Source: Gleimia hominis
GTDB taxonomy: Bacteria > Actinomycetota > Actinomycetes > Actinomycetales > Actinomycetaceae
Direction of reading: 5' to 3'
Length of the DNA: 64,000 nt
NCBI RefSeq assembly: GCF_032085515.1
Contig: NZ_JASXSX010000001.1
Coordinates: forward strand, 186,001-250,000
Below, one piece after another: positions 26,056-35,506 of the stretch. Position numbers and translations under genes: made by a program. Position 1 is the first letter of the stretch. The number at the start of each line of letters is the position of its first letter. The notes beneath the pieces are model-generated. The model saw only the letters and a program-made list of their open reading frames with translations, searched no databases and was not told the DNA's origin.

Positions 26056-27144
26056 ATGAACCACTGCCATGTTTCGATTCGCCCCGACGTTGCCGCACTC
26101 CCTAACTACGTGCCGGGCAAACGGCCTCAGGGGAAAAACCCAGCAAAACTATCTTCCAACGAAAACCCGTACCTGCCACCACAAGCCGTGCTCGCAGCGT
26201 TCGCAGACACGGCACAATCCGTGAACCGGTACCCAGACATGGCTTGCACCGAATTGCGTGAAACGTTGGGGCAAATGCATGGGGTTGCTCCGCAGCAGAT
26301 TCTGGTTGGGGATGGTTCTTCCGCAACCCTGCTGCACGCGTTAACTACTGTGGCTCATCCGGGTAGCGAAGTGGTGTTTGCGTGGCGATCTTTTGAGTCC
26401 TACCCGATCGCCGTCCCAACAGTTGGGGCCAAACCAGTGGCTGTTCCCCTCACCAACAAGGGTGATCACGACCTTGATGCAATGCTCGCAGCCGTAACTG
26501 ATCGCACGTGCGCAGTGATTGTGTGCACCCCAAACAATCCCACTGGGAACGCGATCACCCTGCAGGCACTGCGAGAATTCTTGTCGCACCTTCCAAGCAG
26601 CGTGATGGTGCTGGTGGATGAAGCGTATATTGAGTTCGCCTCCGCCCCCGGGGTTGAGACCGCGTTGGGTTTGCTCGGCGAGTTCGCGAACCTCGTGGTT
26701 ATGCGCACGTTCTCCAAAGCCTACGGTTTAGCGGGTTTACGCGTCGGCTACCTGGTGGGACACGAGGAGTTGATCGCAGCGATCACGCGTGTCGCCACTC
26801 CATTTGGCGTGTCCACAACCGCGCAGGCCACGGCTTTAGCTGCGCTGCAAAACCGCGGTTACGTAGAAGAAGCGGTGGCAGCTCTGTGTGAGCAGCGCGA
26901 CGCGACGATCACAACGCTGCGGAACCTAGGGTTAAAAGTGTGGGATAGTCAAACTAACTTCTTTTGGATACCCGCCGAGGATTGTCCCCTGCCACCCGCG
27001 GAGTTGGCCGCACGTTTCTTAGCCCAAGGGGTTGCAGTGCGGGCGTTCCCACAGGGGGTGCGGATCAGCGTGGGGCTACCGCAAGACAACGAGCGGTTAA
27101 TCCACGTATTCCACGACCTGTTGATGGGCGGCTCAGTACGGTAA
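26056..27144 (+). CDS. hisC: Histidinol-phosphate / aromatic amino acid aminotransferase
   Basis: A 362-residue PLP enzyme, fold type I. KLSSNENPYLPP is the substrate-arm motif of HisC/Pat proteins, CTPNNPTGNAI and VDEAYIEFA are the cofactor-binding regions, and RTFSKAYGLAGLRVGYLVG carries the Schiff-base Lys. The opening RPDVAALPNYVPGKRP is typical of the actinobacterial aromatic aminotransferase subgroup (Pat), so the role may be Phe/Tyr transamination rather than His synthesis; no other his gene is nearby. Its 3' end overlaps the convergent ywiC-like gene by 12 bp. Confidence 0.88.
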   Translation: MNHCHVSIRPDVAALPNYVPGKRPQGKNPAKLSSNENPYLPPQAVLAAFADTAQSVNRYPDMACTELRETLGQMHGVAPQQILVGDGSSATLLHALTTVAHPGSEVVFAWRSFESYPIAVPTVGAKPVAVPLTNKGDHDLDAMLAAVTDRTCAVIVCTPNNPTGNAITLQALREFLSHLPSSVMVLVDEAYIEFASAPGVETALGLLGEFANLVVMRTFSKAYGLAGLRVGYLVGHEELIAAITRVATPFGVSTTAQATALAALQNRGYVEEAVAALCEQRDATITTLRNLGLKVWDSQTNFFWIPAEDCPLPPAELAARFLAQGVAVRAFPQGVRISVGLPQDNERLIHVFHDLLMGGSVR

Positions 27145-28101
27145 TGTAACCACGATCAGGGCGGACAGGGCGATTTCCGGTAGCCCGATTGCCCGCGGGG
27201 GCCACGGTTTTGCCCGCAACCTCGCGGAAACTGGCATGCCCACTGCCCGCCCCAGCGTAACCGCCCACGCAAGCAGATGCCACGGGGAAACGAGGCCCCG
27301 GGTGAACAGCAGCAGTATCACGGCGAACGCGATCGCGTGGGCGGTGATGGAACCGATCAGCCACGGGTTGGAACGGCGCTTTCGAATCAGGGTTTTGACG
27401 TACGGCACCGTTAAGAGGAAGTAGGTGAACAGCAGGCACCAGAGGAACCAGGCGTGCGTCATCAGTGGACTGCTTTGCCAAAACACTTCGGCGGTGGAGA
27501 TCGAGGCGGCGACGGGCACGAGCAGTGTGGACGCGGCGATCGTGGCTGTGCGCGAAAGCATTCCCCGTTCTTTCCGTTGCCACGCAGTGATCGCAGCGAT
27601 TGCGACTAGGGGAATGTAGACGAGTGCCCACGATACTAGAGTGGGGCGGGCGATGAGCAGTGGGATGCCGAGCAGCCCGGTGATGATGGCGTAGGTGGTT
27701 GTGGATTTGCGGTAGCGGGTGCGGAAGTGGAATTTAACCCATTTTTCAGCGGCACCGAAGAAGAGGAAACCACTGGTCCACGCGAGTGCAAGCAGGATGT
27801 GCACCGCGCTCAGTGGAGCGAGGATCAGGCCGGCGATCAGTGGGAAAAACGCCATTCCCCAGGAGCCGTGTTGGTCGGTGATCCACCCGTTTTTAACTGC
27901 CGGTGATGTTTTGAACGGCCGCTTCCGCGCACCACTTGACTGATGTTTGCTTGAGCGGTGCACCTCCGAAGAGCCGCTGTGCGACTGCTGCGCCCTGGAG
28001 CCGCCGCTAGTTGTCTTGCCCGCCCGTGGCGAGGGAGAGGACGTCGCGGACGATTTTTGGGGTGTTTGTTCTTGTGTTGCGGAAGAGTTGTCCATAAGCA
28101 T
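27133..28101 (-). CDS. YwiC-like membrane protein
   Basis: A 322-residue protein. Residues 1-~70 are Ser/Thr/Lys-rich and probably unstructured. Then comes the family entry WITDQHGSWGMAFFPLIAGL (YwiC proteins begin PKQHGAWAML.P), followed by about eight or nine membrane helices. Function unknown; YwiC-like genes are often near anaerobic respiration genes. Here the dms operon is 8 kb away. Confidence 0.85.
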   Translation of the reverse strand: MLMDNSSATQEQTPQKSSATSSPSPRAGKTTSGGSRAQQSHSGSSEVHRSSKHQSSGARKRPFKTSPAVKNGWITDQHGSWGMAFFPLIAGLILAPLSAVHILLALAWTSGFLFFGAAEKWVKFHFRTRYRKSTTTYAIITGLLGIPLLIARPTLVSWALVYIPLVAIAAITAWQRKERGMLSRTATIAASTLLVPVAASISTAEVFWQSSPLMTHAWFLWCLLFTYFLLTVPYVKTLIRKRRSNPWLIGSITAHAIAFAVILLLFTRGLVSPWHLLAWAVTLGRAVGMPVSARLRAKPWPPRAIGLPEIALSALIVVTLPY

Positions 28102-28234
28102 ATTCTACGGATTTTTTCGGGTTAAATGTGGGACCGGGTTAAATGACTGAGCAAATCTCGGACCGAAGCAAATCTGGTACTGGGTTAATGACCGGGTAAA
28201 TGTGGGACTGGGGTTTGGGGTAGTGGATATGCTT

Positions 28235-28279
28235 CGCGGCCAGTACCGCTGGTGTGGAACCGGATCGGTACTGGCCGCG
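28235..28279 (-). terminator. Long-stem hairpin downstream of the surface protein gene
   Basis: CGCGGCCAGTACCG (28235-28248) pairs perfectly with CGGTACTGGCCGCG (28266-28279), leaving a 17-base loop. It lies about 110 bp beyond the surface protein stop and before the ywiC-like gene. No T-tract on either side, so it may be a rho-assisted terminator or processing site. Confidence 0.6.
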
Positions 28280-28303
28280 TGCTCTCGTTGCTTATTGGCG
28301 CTC

Positions 28304-28400
28304 TGTTAGCGCTGGGTTTTGCTTTGTTCACCCGGGTTTTTTCTCACTAGCCCTGGGTTTTGCTTTGTTCACCCCGGTTTTGTCTTACTAGCGCTGGTTT
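28304..28400. repeat. Tandem repeat of the surface protein gene 3' end
   Basis: Two copies of a 41-44 bp unit with core tgggttttgctttgttcacc (near 28313 and 28354) and the start of a third that is the true end of the surface protein gene; the motif ctTACTAGCgCTGG around the stop (28388-28390) recurs as tcACTAGCcCTGG and ctgtTAGCgCTGG. Confidence 0.85.
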
Positions 28401-31400
28401 TTTACGCTGTTGCGCCTGCCGATTGCTAGTGCTGCAAGCCCCAGCCCGGTGATGGTAACCACTGGTGCTACCAGGCCTGCTGCTTGCGAACCGGAGGACG
28501 CGAGGTTGGATTCCTTCGCTTGCGTTAGGGTCACGTGTTTGAATCCTGGTGCTTTAGCAGGGGTTTTGTGCGTGGCACCCGGGTTCACCACATTCCCAGC
28601 AGGATGCTCACCCTGCCCGGCGCCTGGTGTCGTCTGCTGGCCGTGCGTCCCCTGGTTACCGTGTTGGTTACCTTGTTCGCCGATCTGGTTGCCCTGTTCA
28701 CCGGGTTCATTCCCTTGGCCGCCGGGCTGGTTACCTTGCTCACCGGTGCCGGGGGTTTCTTCCCCACCGGTTTCGGGTGCGCATGGTTTCGGCAGTTCAG
28801 CACTGAATTCCCATTCGGTTTTCACTCCTGGTAGGAACGCGAACCGGTCTTCTGGTTGCGCTTTTACGGTTACTGACGTTCCGTACTCGTATTCGTGCTT
28901 GCCCGCGCTCACGGCTTCACCGTTGAGAGTGTAGTGCACGTGGTCGCTGCTGGGGATCGTGACGAATGGTTTCACTTTGCACGATGAGGGGTCGGATGCG
29001 TCTGGCACTGTCCCTTTAACTGCAGCGGGGGTTACGTGGTAGTAGTCGTATGCGCGTTTAGCTTCTGCGTACGCAGCTTTTGCGTTGTCGTATTTCTCTT
29101 GTGCTGCCGCGAGCGCGGTGGCTGAAGCGTTGGCTTGCTTTTTCGCTTCTGTGAGCGCTTCTTGCGCAGCTTGCGCTTTCTCTAATGCTGTTTTGAGGTC
29201 CGTGACCGCCGTGTTGATGGGGGTGAACTCTGGTGCGTCTACCTTCTGAGTGTCCACCCCGCTCCATTTGAGGGACTGCGCTTTTACTTGTAGCTGCTTG
29301 GCGTCCTCTAGGTTTTGCTCTGCTTGTTCTGCGTCTGCTTTGGCGGTTTCTAATGTTTGGTGCGCGGAGTCTGCTGCTGCCCGCGCTTTCTGGAGGTTCA
29401 GGGTGGCTGCTTCCACCCCGTTCCCAGCGGCGAGCATCTGGTTGTATGCCTGCTGTTTTTGCGTGGCTTCATCAGTTTTGTTTTGGGCTAACTGTTGCGC
29501 TTGCTCAACTTTGGTTTGAGCAGTTTGCAGCTGCGTGTTTTTCTGGTTGAACGCTTGTTGTTTAGCTTCTTGAGTTTGCGTTGCTTTTTGTGCTGCTGCT
29601 TGCGCTTGAGTTAACGCTACTTGTTTATCGTCCAGTTGTTCTTGCGCTTTTGTGACGGCTTGCTGCGCTGCTAGTAAAGCTGCGTCATCACCGCTGAGTG
29701 CCGCAAGTTTTTCTTGAGCGTTTTTAAGTTCTTCCTGGTGTGCTGCTACTAGTTCTTCCGCTGCTCTGAGTTTGTCTTCTTCCCGCCCGAGGCTGGTTTG
29801 CGCTTGCGTAACTGCTTGATCAGCTTCGTCGTACGCAGCTTTCGCCTGGTCCACAGTTTGCTGCTTAGCGTTAACTTCAGCTTGTGCGGCAGCAACTTTA
29901 CTGGTGGCGGCCTGAGCTTCTTCTGCTCGGCTCGACGCTTCACCCTGCTTGTCGGTGAGGTCTTTTTGCGCGCTGTCTACCGCGGTTTGCGCTTGCTCGG
30001 CTCTTGCTTGAGCTTCGGCTAACTCTTTTTGCTTCTGCACCACAATGTCTGATGCAGAGTTATTTTGCGCATTTTCGAGGTCTTCCAACGCTTTATCTAA
30101 CGCTGCTTTAGACTCGGCAGAACCATCAGTAAGCTGGGCTTTCAAAGTGTCGTAGTACTCGTTAAATACCTGTGCGTATTTTTCTAACGTAATGGCTGTT
30201 GTGGGATCTGCTGCCCCATCAAGCATCTGTTGAACGTGAGTTTGTTGCCCCGCAGCGTTCTTGGCAATACCGTAACCTGTTACCGTCGTTTCTGGCTCAA
30301 CGATGGACTTGAAGTGGCCCACGCTCGTCACTATCCACCGCCCGTACATTTCATTGTGCTGAGTTAGTTGAGCTCTGATCTGTTCATCAGTTTTTCCCTC
30401 AGCACTCAGTTTCTCGTACCAGTATTTCTCTGCGGTGTACCAACCTGCGTATGGGTCTGTCGTATCATTGGCCGAAGGTTCGACGAACTTGCCGGAGCTG
30501 TCAATTACATTGTGGGGTTTAGCCGCAATGGTTGGCACTAGGATTTCATGCATGTTTCCGTATAGTCCAGGTGGGAGCGCCAGGTTGCCATGGTCCTGTG
30601 TGCGTGCCGAGATGTTCGCGTTCACCTGGGCCGAGGCCATTACGGAGCTGTGTATTTTCCACGGCTCTAGTGGTTGCCCTTCAGTTGATGTGGAGTGCGC
30701 TCTAATGTCGTTGCCTTCTTTAAGGAAGTCAAGGGAGGCCTTCATATTGTCCAGGCTGGTGGCGTCTCCGTCTTGGCCAACTTTGGTGTCACTTCCAGCG
30801 TTGTCAATAATGGCAGCAGCGTCTGTGTCACCGTTCTTCTCGAAGAATCCTTTGGAGCCTAGCGCCCATTGTTTCTGCGCTTCTGCTTTTGAGGCTTCTA
30901 CCGCTTGCTTGGCTTTGTCAACGTTCGCTTGTGCCTGCTCAACAGTCATGCCACTTTGGTTACCAGCAGCTTCAGCTTTCGTGTCGTCCAACGCTTTCTG
31001 CGCGGTTTCCACTGCCTTATCCGCTTGCAGCTTCTCCTGCTGAGCCTTTTCCAACGCTGCTTGCGCATCTTGCACAGCCGTGTCAGCCGCCTGTTTTTGC
31101 GCTTGCGCCTGCTCGGCTTGCTGCTGCGCCTGTTCTAAAGCAGTTTGGGCGGCCTGCTGCTCAGCTTCCGCAGCTGCTACCGCTTCTTCTTTGCTGTGCA
31201 GCTCCGTCATTTTCGCCATCACAGCCGCGTTACCTGCGGTAACAGCCTGCTTCTGCGTATCCACCTGCGCTTGCGCTTGATCCAACGCCGCCTGCGCATC
31301 CTCCACCGCTTTTTGCGCCTCACTCAGAGCCTCATCGTCACCGAGCTCACCTTGCAGTTTCTGCAACGCCTGCTGCTTTTCCTGCAGTACTCCCTGCGCG

Positions 31401-32179
31401 TCCTCAACCGCCTTCTGCGCGGTCGCCAAATCCGCGGCCGCTGCCTCAGACGCTTGTTTAGCCTGCGCCAGCTCCTGCTCAGCATCCGATTTTTCCGCAT
31501 TCACCTGCGCGAGCTGATCCTGCGCTTGCTTAGCCGCAGCCTCAGCTGCCGCCGCGTCTGCCTGCGCTTGCTCCGCCGCTTCCTTCGCAGCCGCGATTGC
31601 CTCCGGATCCGACGCCCCCGCCTGAGCCTTCTCTAAAACCGCCTGCGCTTCCCGCACCGCCGCATCAGCAGCATCCGCATCCACCTGCGCTTGCTGCAGC
31701 ACCTGGTTCGCCGCCGCAACTTTCGCTTCCGCCTTCTCCACGCGAGCAGCGATATCCGCCTGTACCTTCGCCACCGCTGAGTCCCCAGCCGCATCCGCCG
31801 CCTTAACCTCGTTGGCCGCAGTGTCCGCCGTAGCCTCCGCTGCCTTCACCGCCTGGGCGTCTTTATCCGCCTGAGTTTTCGCCGCCTCCAGCTCAGCGCC
31901 AGCTTCCTCTTGAGCGGCCTGCGTGGTTTCTACCGCCTGCTCAGATTCCGTTGCGTTAGTAGGCAAACCTTGGTTTGCGTTCGTGTCCTTTTCTGTTTCC
32001 TGAGGGAGGTTATTCTCCGTAGGTGCCGAATCGGCTGCCATCCCAGGCACCACGGTTGTGAGCGCCAAAACTGCACTCAACCCAAGGCCCGTGCTTACAC
32101 GCGCCATCCCCCGGCTGTGACGCGCTTTTCTTACTGAGGGTTTACCAAACTGAGCTGCCGCTCGACGCTGACGTGACAT
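28388..32179 (-). CDS. Wall-anchored coiled-coil surface protein with central CAP/SCP domain
   Basis: A 1263-residue secreted protein. A signal peptide lies at about 20-50 (VSTGLGLSAVLALTTVVPGMA). Two very long Ala/Gln/Glu-rich coiled coils (about 55-430 and 650-1060) flank a globular part (about 480-640) with CAP/SCP features: NANISARTQDHGNLALPP, YTAEKYWYEKLSAEG and VGHFKSIVEPETTVTGYGIA. A beta-rich module (PFVTIPSSDHVHYTLNG) and a Gly/Gln/Asn-rich linker (EQGNQxGEQGNQ) come next. The end carries a sortase-like signal: LASSG, hydrophobic helix, then RRNSVKNQR. The start is the ATG at 32179 with GGGAG seven bases upstream; the longer frame would run through the tRNA-Ser gene. Likely an adhesin-like fibre. 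Confidence 0.85.
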   Translation of the reverse strand: MSRQRRAAAQFGKPSVRKARHSRGMARVSTGLGLSAVLALTTVVPGMAADSAPTENNLPQETEKDTNANQGLPTNATESEQAVETTQAAQEEAGAELEAAKTQADKDAQAVKAAEATADTAANEVKAADAAGDSAVAKVQADIAARVEKAEAKVAAANQVLQQAQVDADAADAAVREAQAVLEKAQAGASDPEAIAAAKEAAEQAQADAAAAEAAAKQAQDQLAQVNAEKSDAEQELAQAKQASEAAAADLATAQKAVEDAQGVLQEKQQALQKLQGELGDDEALSEAQKAVEDAQAALDQAQAQVDTQKQAVTAGNAAVMAKMTELHSKEEAVAAAEAEQQAAQTALEQAQQQAEQAQAQKQAADTAVQDAQAALEKAQQEKLQADKAVETAQKALDDTKAEAAGNQSGMTVEQAQANVDKAKQAVEASKAEAQKQWALGSKGFFEKNGDTDAAAIIDNAGSDTKVGQDGDATSLDNMKASLDFLKEGNDIRAHSTSTEGQPLEPWKIHSSVMASAQVNANISARTQDHGNLALPPGLYGNMHEILVPTIAAKPHNVIDSSGKFVEPSANDTTDPYAGWYTAEKYWYEKLSAEGKTDEQIRAQLTQHNEMYGRWIVTSVGHFKSIVEPETTVTGYGIAKNAAGQQTHVQQMLDGAADPTTAITLEKYAQVFNEYYDTLKAQLTDGSAESKAALDKALEDLENAQNNSASDIVVQKQKELAEAQARAEQAQTAVDSAQKDLTDKQGEASSRAEEAQAATSKVAAAQAEVNAKQQTVDQAKAAYDEADQAVTQAQTSLGREEDKLRAAEELVAAHQEELKNAQEKLAALSGDDAALLAAQQAVTKAQEQLDDKQVALTQAQAAAQKATQTQEAKQQAFNQKNTQLQTAQTKVEQAQQLAQNKTDEATQKQQAYNQMLAAGNGVEAATLNLQKARAAADSAHQTLETAKADAEQAEQNLEDAKQLQVKAQSLKWSGVDTQKVDAPEFTPINTAVTDLKTALEKAQAAQEALTEAKKQANASATALAAAQEKYDNAKAAYAEAKRAYDYYHVTPAAVKGTVPDASDPSSCKVKPFVTIPSSDHVHYTLNGEAVSAGKHEYEYGTSVTVKAQPEDRFAFLPGVKTEWEFSAELPKPCAPETGGEETPGTGEQGNQPGGQGNEPGEQGNQIGEQGNQHGNQGTHGQQTTPGAGQGEHPAGNVVNPGATHKTPAKAPGFKHVTLTQAKESNLASSGSQAAGLVAPVVTITGLGLAALAIGRRNSVKNQR

Positions 32180-32308
32180 TACTACTCCCGCGCAAGTGTT
32201 GAAGGAAAGGGTTAGAACAGTTCTTACTGTACATTGCGCGAAGAAGAAAAGACATGGTTGTCCACAAACACGCTGCACCAAAACTGGTGCGCCCCAAAAA
32301 CAGGAAAG

Positions 32309-32393
32309 CGGTGGAGGTGGGATTTGAACCCACGGTGGCTTGCACCACACAGCATTTCGAGTGCTGCACCTTCGGCCGCTCGGACACTCCACC
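32309..32393 (-). tRNA. tRNA-Ser (anticodon CGA)
   Basis: An 85-base class II tRNA. Acceptor GGTGGAG pairs with CTCCACC; anticodon stem CAGCA/TGCTG around CTCGAAA gives anticodon CGA; a long variable arm (GTGGTGCAAGCCAC) and the T-arm GGGTTCAAATCCC follow. Discriminator G; CCA is not encoded. Confidence 0.96.
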
Positions 32394-32454
32394 TTAGAAC
32401 GCTCAGCACCTCAAGCATCAAAAAGAAGCGACGCGAAGCATTCGGCTTTCAAGT

Positions 32455-32922
32455 TTACATGTTTCTACGCGAAGCGAAAAATCTGCGCAGCACAAACTCG
32501 CAATCGTGTTCTAACACACCTGCCACAACTTCCACCTGGTGGTTCAAACGCGAATCACGCACCACGTCCCGCACCGAACCACACGCCCCCGCTTTCGGAT
32601 CCCACGTCCCAAACACCAGGCGTGGCACGCGCGACGCCACCACCGCCCCCGCACACATCGTGCACGGCTCCAACGTGACCACCAGCGTGCAGCCCTCAAG
32701 CCGCCACCCTCCCCGCTGCTTCGCAGCTGCCACCAACGCATTCACTTCTGCGTGCCCCACGGGGTTACCGGCGGCCTCACGGTCATTAAAACCCTGCCCA
32801 ATTACCTCACCGGCCTCATCTAAAACTACAGCCCCAACCGGCACGTCTCCCGCTTCACCGGCCCGCCGGGCTAGACGCAACGCCCGCACCATCGCTTCCT
32901 TATAATCCACAGCCAACTCCAA
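32455..32922 (-). CDS. tadA: tRNA-specific adenosine deaminase (A34 to inosine)
   Basis: A 155-residue zinc deaminase that converts A34 to inosine in tRNA-Arg(ACG); that tRNA is encoded at 50.7 kb. Motifs: DVPVGAVVLD, PVGHAEVNAL (zinc His and catalytic Glu) and TLEPCTMCAGA (P-C-x2-C zinc ligands), then FGTWDPKAGACGS. I choose the TTG at 32922 because GGAGG lies six bases upstream and the length fits E. coli TadA; an ATG at 32976 would add 18 residues and has no ribosome binding site. Divergent from upp. Confidence 0.92.
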   Translation of the reverse strand: MELAVDYKEAMVRALRLARRAGEAGDVPVGAVVLDEAGEVIGQGFNDREAAGNPVGHAEVNALVAAAKQRGGWRLEGCTLVVTLEPCTMCAGAVVASRVPRLVFGTWDPKAGACGSVRDVVRDSRLNHQVEVVAGVLEHDCEFVLRRFFASRRNM

Positions 32923-33045
32923 ATCCAACCTCCACACACTAGGCCGCTCGACCCGCACGGGCAATTGGGTAAACATCGAACACAACACAATCACGCCGCG
33001 CGGCAAATAATCCACTCCACACGCTTCACACGGTATTCTAGAAGC

Positions 33046-33684
33046 ATGCGAGTTATAGAAGTAAAACACCCCCTGATCGCCCACAAATTAACTGAAATGC
33101 GTCAGAAGGAAACGCCGTCATCGACTTTCCGTCATCTAACAGAAGAACTGTTGATGCTACTGACCTACGAAGCCACCCGAGACATCGCTGTTGAAGATGT
33201 TGAAATTGAAACGCCCGTCGCGAAAACGACGGGCACTCGTTTATCAAAACCCCGCCCCCTAGTGGTTCCTATCCTGAGGGCCGGCCTTGGCATGCTAGAC
33301 GGCATGATGCGGCTACTGCCCACAGCGGAAGTTGGGTTCCTCGGGATGGTCCGCGACGACGCCACCTTGCAGGTGGAAACGTACGCTAACCGGCTTCCCG
33401 AAGACCTGGAGGGCCGCCAGTGCTTCATCCTCGACCCGATGCTCGCCACCGGCCACACCATGATCGCGGCAATCGACTACCTGCTAGACCACGGGGCGCG
33501 TGACGTCACCTGCCTGTGCCTCCTATCCGCCCCGCAGGGTCTAAAAGCCCTCGAAGAAGCGGTCGGGGATCGCGCGAACGTAACTATCGTTACCGGTGCG
33601 ATCGATGAAGGTCTGAACGAACACTCCTACATCGTGCCCGGCCTTGGGGATGCCGGGGACAGGCTCTACGGCGTAATCGACTAA
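33046..33684 (+). CDS. upp: Uracil phosphoribosyltransferase
   Basis: A 212-residue pyrimidine salvage enzyme making UMP from uracil and PRPP. MRVIEVKHPLIAHKLTEMR is the typical start; VVPILRAGLGMLDGM and the PRPP loop FILDPMLATGHTMIAAID are intact; the C-terminal GLGDAGDRLYGV is the uracil-binding end. The ATG at 33046 gives the usual ~210 residues. It ends at a strong bidirectional terminator shared with metQ. Confidence 0.96.
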   Translation: MRVIEVKHPLIAHKLTEMRQKETPSSTFRHLTEELLMLLTYEATRDIAVEDVEIETPVAKTTGTRLSKPRPLVVPILRAGLGMLDGMMRLLPTAEVGFLGMVRDDATLQVETYANRLPEDLEGRQCFILDPMLATGHTMIAAIDYLLDHGARDVTCLCLLSAPQGLKALEEAVGDRANVTIVTGAIDEGLNEHSYIVPGLGDAGDRLYGVID

Positions 33685-33716
33685 CCACCCCTAGCTGCAA
33701 ACAACGCGCTAATACA

Positions 33717-33773
33717 AATAAAACCTCTGCCCGGGCCTGACAAACCAATGTCACCTCGGGCAGAGGCTTTATT
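33717..33773. terminator. Bidirectional terminator between upp and metQ
   Basis: AATAAAACCTCTGCCCG (33717-33733) pairs with CGGGCAGAGGCTTTATT (33757-33773), 17 bp with one mismatch. A/T runs at both outer edges give a U-tract in each direction. It serves the convergent upp (+) and metQ (-). Confidence 0.9.
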
Positions 33774-33818
33774 CAACGCGTAGCCCGCGTTACGTTAGAA
33801 CGCGAAGATCACCTGAGG

Positions 33819-34658
33819 TTAGAACGCGGGAATAACCGACTTGTCCTTGAAAGTGTCCTCAATAAACTTCTTCACCTGATCACTGTGCAGCAACTCATCC
33901 AGTTTTTTCAGATGCTCATCATCCTTATCTTTTGCTGCCCATACCAACACGTTGTTTGCCGGGTTGTTTTCTGGCGATTCAACTAACAAAGCATCATCGG
34001 CGGCGCTCAACCCGCCTTCGCTCGCGAAGTTTCCGTTAATTACTGCCGCGTCCACATCCTGCAGCGCCCGCACAAGCTGCGGCCCCTCAACTTCTTTAAA
34101 ATCAAAGTTTTTTAGTTTTTTAACTTTATCGATCGTGAGGTCCTCAGCTCCCTTCGGCACTTCCACCAGCCCCGCTTGCTCCAGCAGGTGCAGCGCCCGA
34201 TCTTGGTTCACCGGGTCGCTGATGATCCCGATGGTTGCCCCGTCACCAATTTCTTTCATGTCCTTATGTTTCTTCGAGTAGATCGCAAGCGGTTCCAGGT
34301 GCACGGGTTTACCGGGCACAAAATCGTATCCGCGTTCCTTCGATTCCTTCTTTAAATACGGCACGGTCTGGTAGAAGTTCGCATCCAAATCCCCCGACGC
34401 AAGCGCCTGGTTCGGTTGTACGTAGTCCGTGAACTCCACAATATCTAGTTTTAGACCCGCGTCTTTAGCCAGTTTGTCGTCTATAAAATGCAGAATTTGC
34501 GCATGAGGGGATGGCGACGCTCCTACCCTCAATGTCGTAACCGCGGAATCACTGCCCGACCCGTCACTGCCGGCATCGGATCCGGAGGTTGAACCACAGC
34601 CCGTTAAGACGAGCGCTGCTGATGCTGCCACTGCAGCGAAAACACGTGAGAAACGCAT
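33819..34658 (-). CDS. metQ: Methionine ABC transporter substrate-binding lipoprotein
   Basis: A 279-residue NlpA/MetQ-family lipoprotein. Signal peptide with lipobox LTGC (Cys21). VEFTDYVQPNQALASGDLDANFYQTVPYLK is replaced only slightly from the E. coli MetQ pattern, as are TIGIISDPVNQDRALHLLE and DAAVINGNFASEGG. It binds D- or L-methionine on the outer face of the membrane. Last gene of metNIQ, 90 bp after metI. Confidence 0.93.
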   Translation of the reverse strand: MRFSRVFAAVAASAALVLTGCGSTSGSDAGSDGSGSDSAVTTLRVGASPSPHAQILHFIDDKLAKDAGLKLDIVEFTDYVQPNQALASGDLDANFYQTVPYLKKESKERGYDFVPGKPVHLEPLAIYSKKHKDMKEIGDGATIGIISDPVNQDRALHLLEQAGLVEVPKGAEDLTIDKVKKLKNFDFKEVEGPQLVRALQDVDAAVINGNFASEGGLSAADDALLVESPENNPANNVLVWAAKDKDDEHLKKLDELLHSDQVKKFIEDTFKDKSVIPAF

Positions 34659-34747
34659 AGTTATTTCCTGTTCTTAAAAGTCGAAATGAGTTTGAGGTAG
34701 TGCTGGCCAGGTACGCTAGTTGGGGACCTAACCCGGCTGGTGGTGGC

Positions 34748-35506
34748 TCAGCGGTGGTCCACCAGCCGGCTACACATGTCGCCTACCATCTGCACGATCT
34801 GCACGATTACGTACACGCCAATTACCGCCAGCACCATTACGTCTGGCATGAAGCGGTTGTACCCGTAGTTCATTGCGAGTTGCCCAAGGCCGCCGCCGCC
34901 GAGCGCACCCGCCATCGCCCCGTAGCCAATGAGCGTGATAGCAAGCACTGTGATGGCGTCGATGATCGCCGGGAGGGCTTCGCGCACCTGCACGTCACGC
35001 ATTATTTGCCCGCGAGTGGCCCCCATCATTTGTGCGGCTTCTATCTTGCCGTCGTCCACGCTCCGCACCGCGGTTTCCACGAGGCGAGCGAAAAACGGGA
35101 TGGCCGCTACTGTCAGGGGGACAACCGCTGCTTTCCAACCGATTGAGGAACCAGCCACTAGGCGGGTAAACGGAATGATTGCGATCATCAGAATGAGGAA
35201 CGGGATGGACCGCCCAAAGTTCACGATGAAGGCCAGTACTTGGTGCAACGGCTTGTTGGTGAATAGGCCGCCGCGGCCAGTTGCAATCAATACAAGCCCA
35301 AGGGGAAGGCCAATGATGACGGTAAACAGGGTTGACAGCCCCGTCATCGCTAACGTTTCCCACACGCCGGGCCAGAACGCGCGCTGTACCGCGGGGTTGT
35401 TGAACCAGGTTTCGTCGCCGTTAGCCACGAGTGGCACCCACGCGTGCGTTAACGACGCGGTGGCGGGCATCAGGGCAGCTCCTATGTTCGATAGCACCGC
35501 GCTCAT
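34748..35506 (-). CDS. metI: Methionine ABC transporter permease
   Basis: A 252-residue permease with about five helices. WETLAMTGLSTLFTVIIGLPLG opens the transmembrane domain and the ATPase-contacting loop is EAAQMMGATRGQIMRDVQVREALP. The first ~35 residues before the domain are specific to this lineage. Its start overlaps the metN stop by four bases (ATGA). Confidence 0.93.
   Translation of the reverse strand: MSAVLSNIGAALMPATASLTHAWVPLVANGDETWFNNPAVQRAFWPGVWETLAMTGLSTLFTVIIGLPLGLVLIATGRGGLFTNKPLHQVLAFIVNFGRSIPFLILMIAIIPFTRLVAGSSIGWKAAVVPLTVAAIPFFARLVETAVRSVDDGKIEAAQMMGATRGQIMRDVQVREALPAIIDAITVLAITLIGYGAMAGALGGGGLGQLAMNYGYNRFMPDVMVLAVIGVYVIVQIVQMVGDMCSRLVDHR

Noticed and set aside
29058..31806. 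Numerous long frames opposite and beside the surface protein coiled coils
   Set aside because: They are shadows of Ala/Gln-rich codon repeats, with no family features.
32180..32392. Upstream extension of the surface protein frame
   Set aside because: It runs through tRNA-Ser(CGA); the ATG at 32179 has a ribosome binding site and leads into a normal signal peptide.
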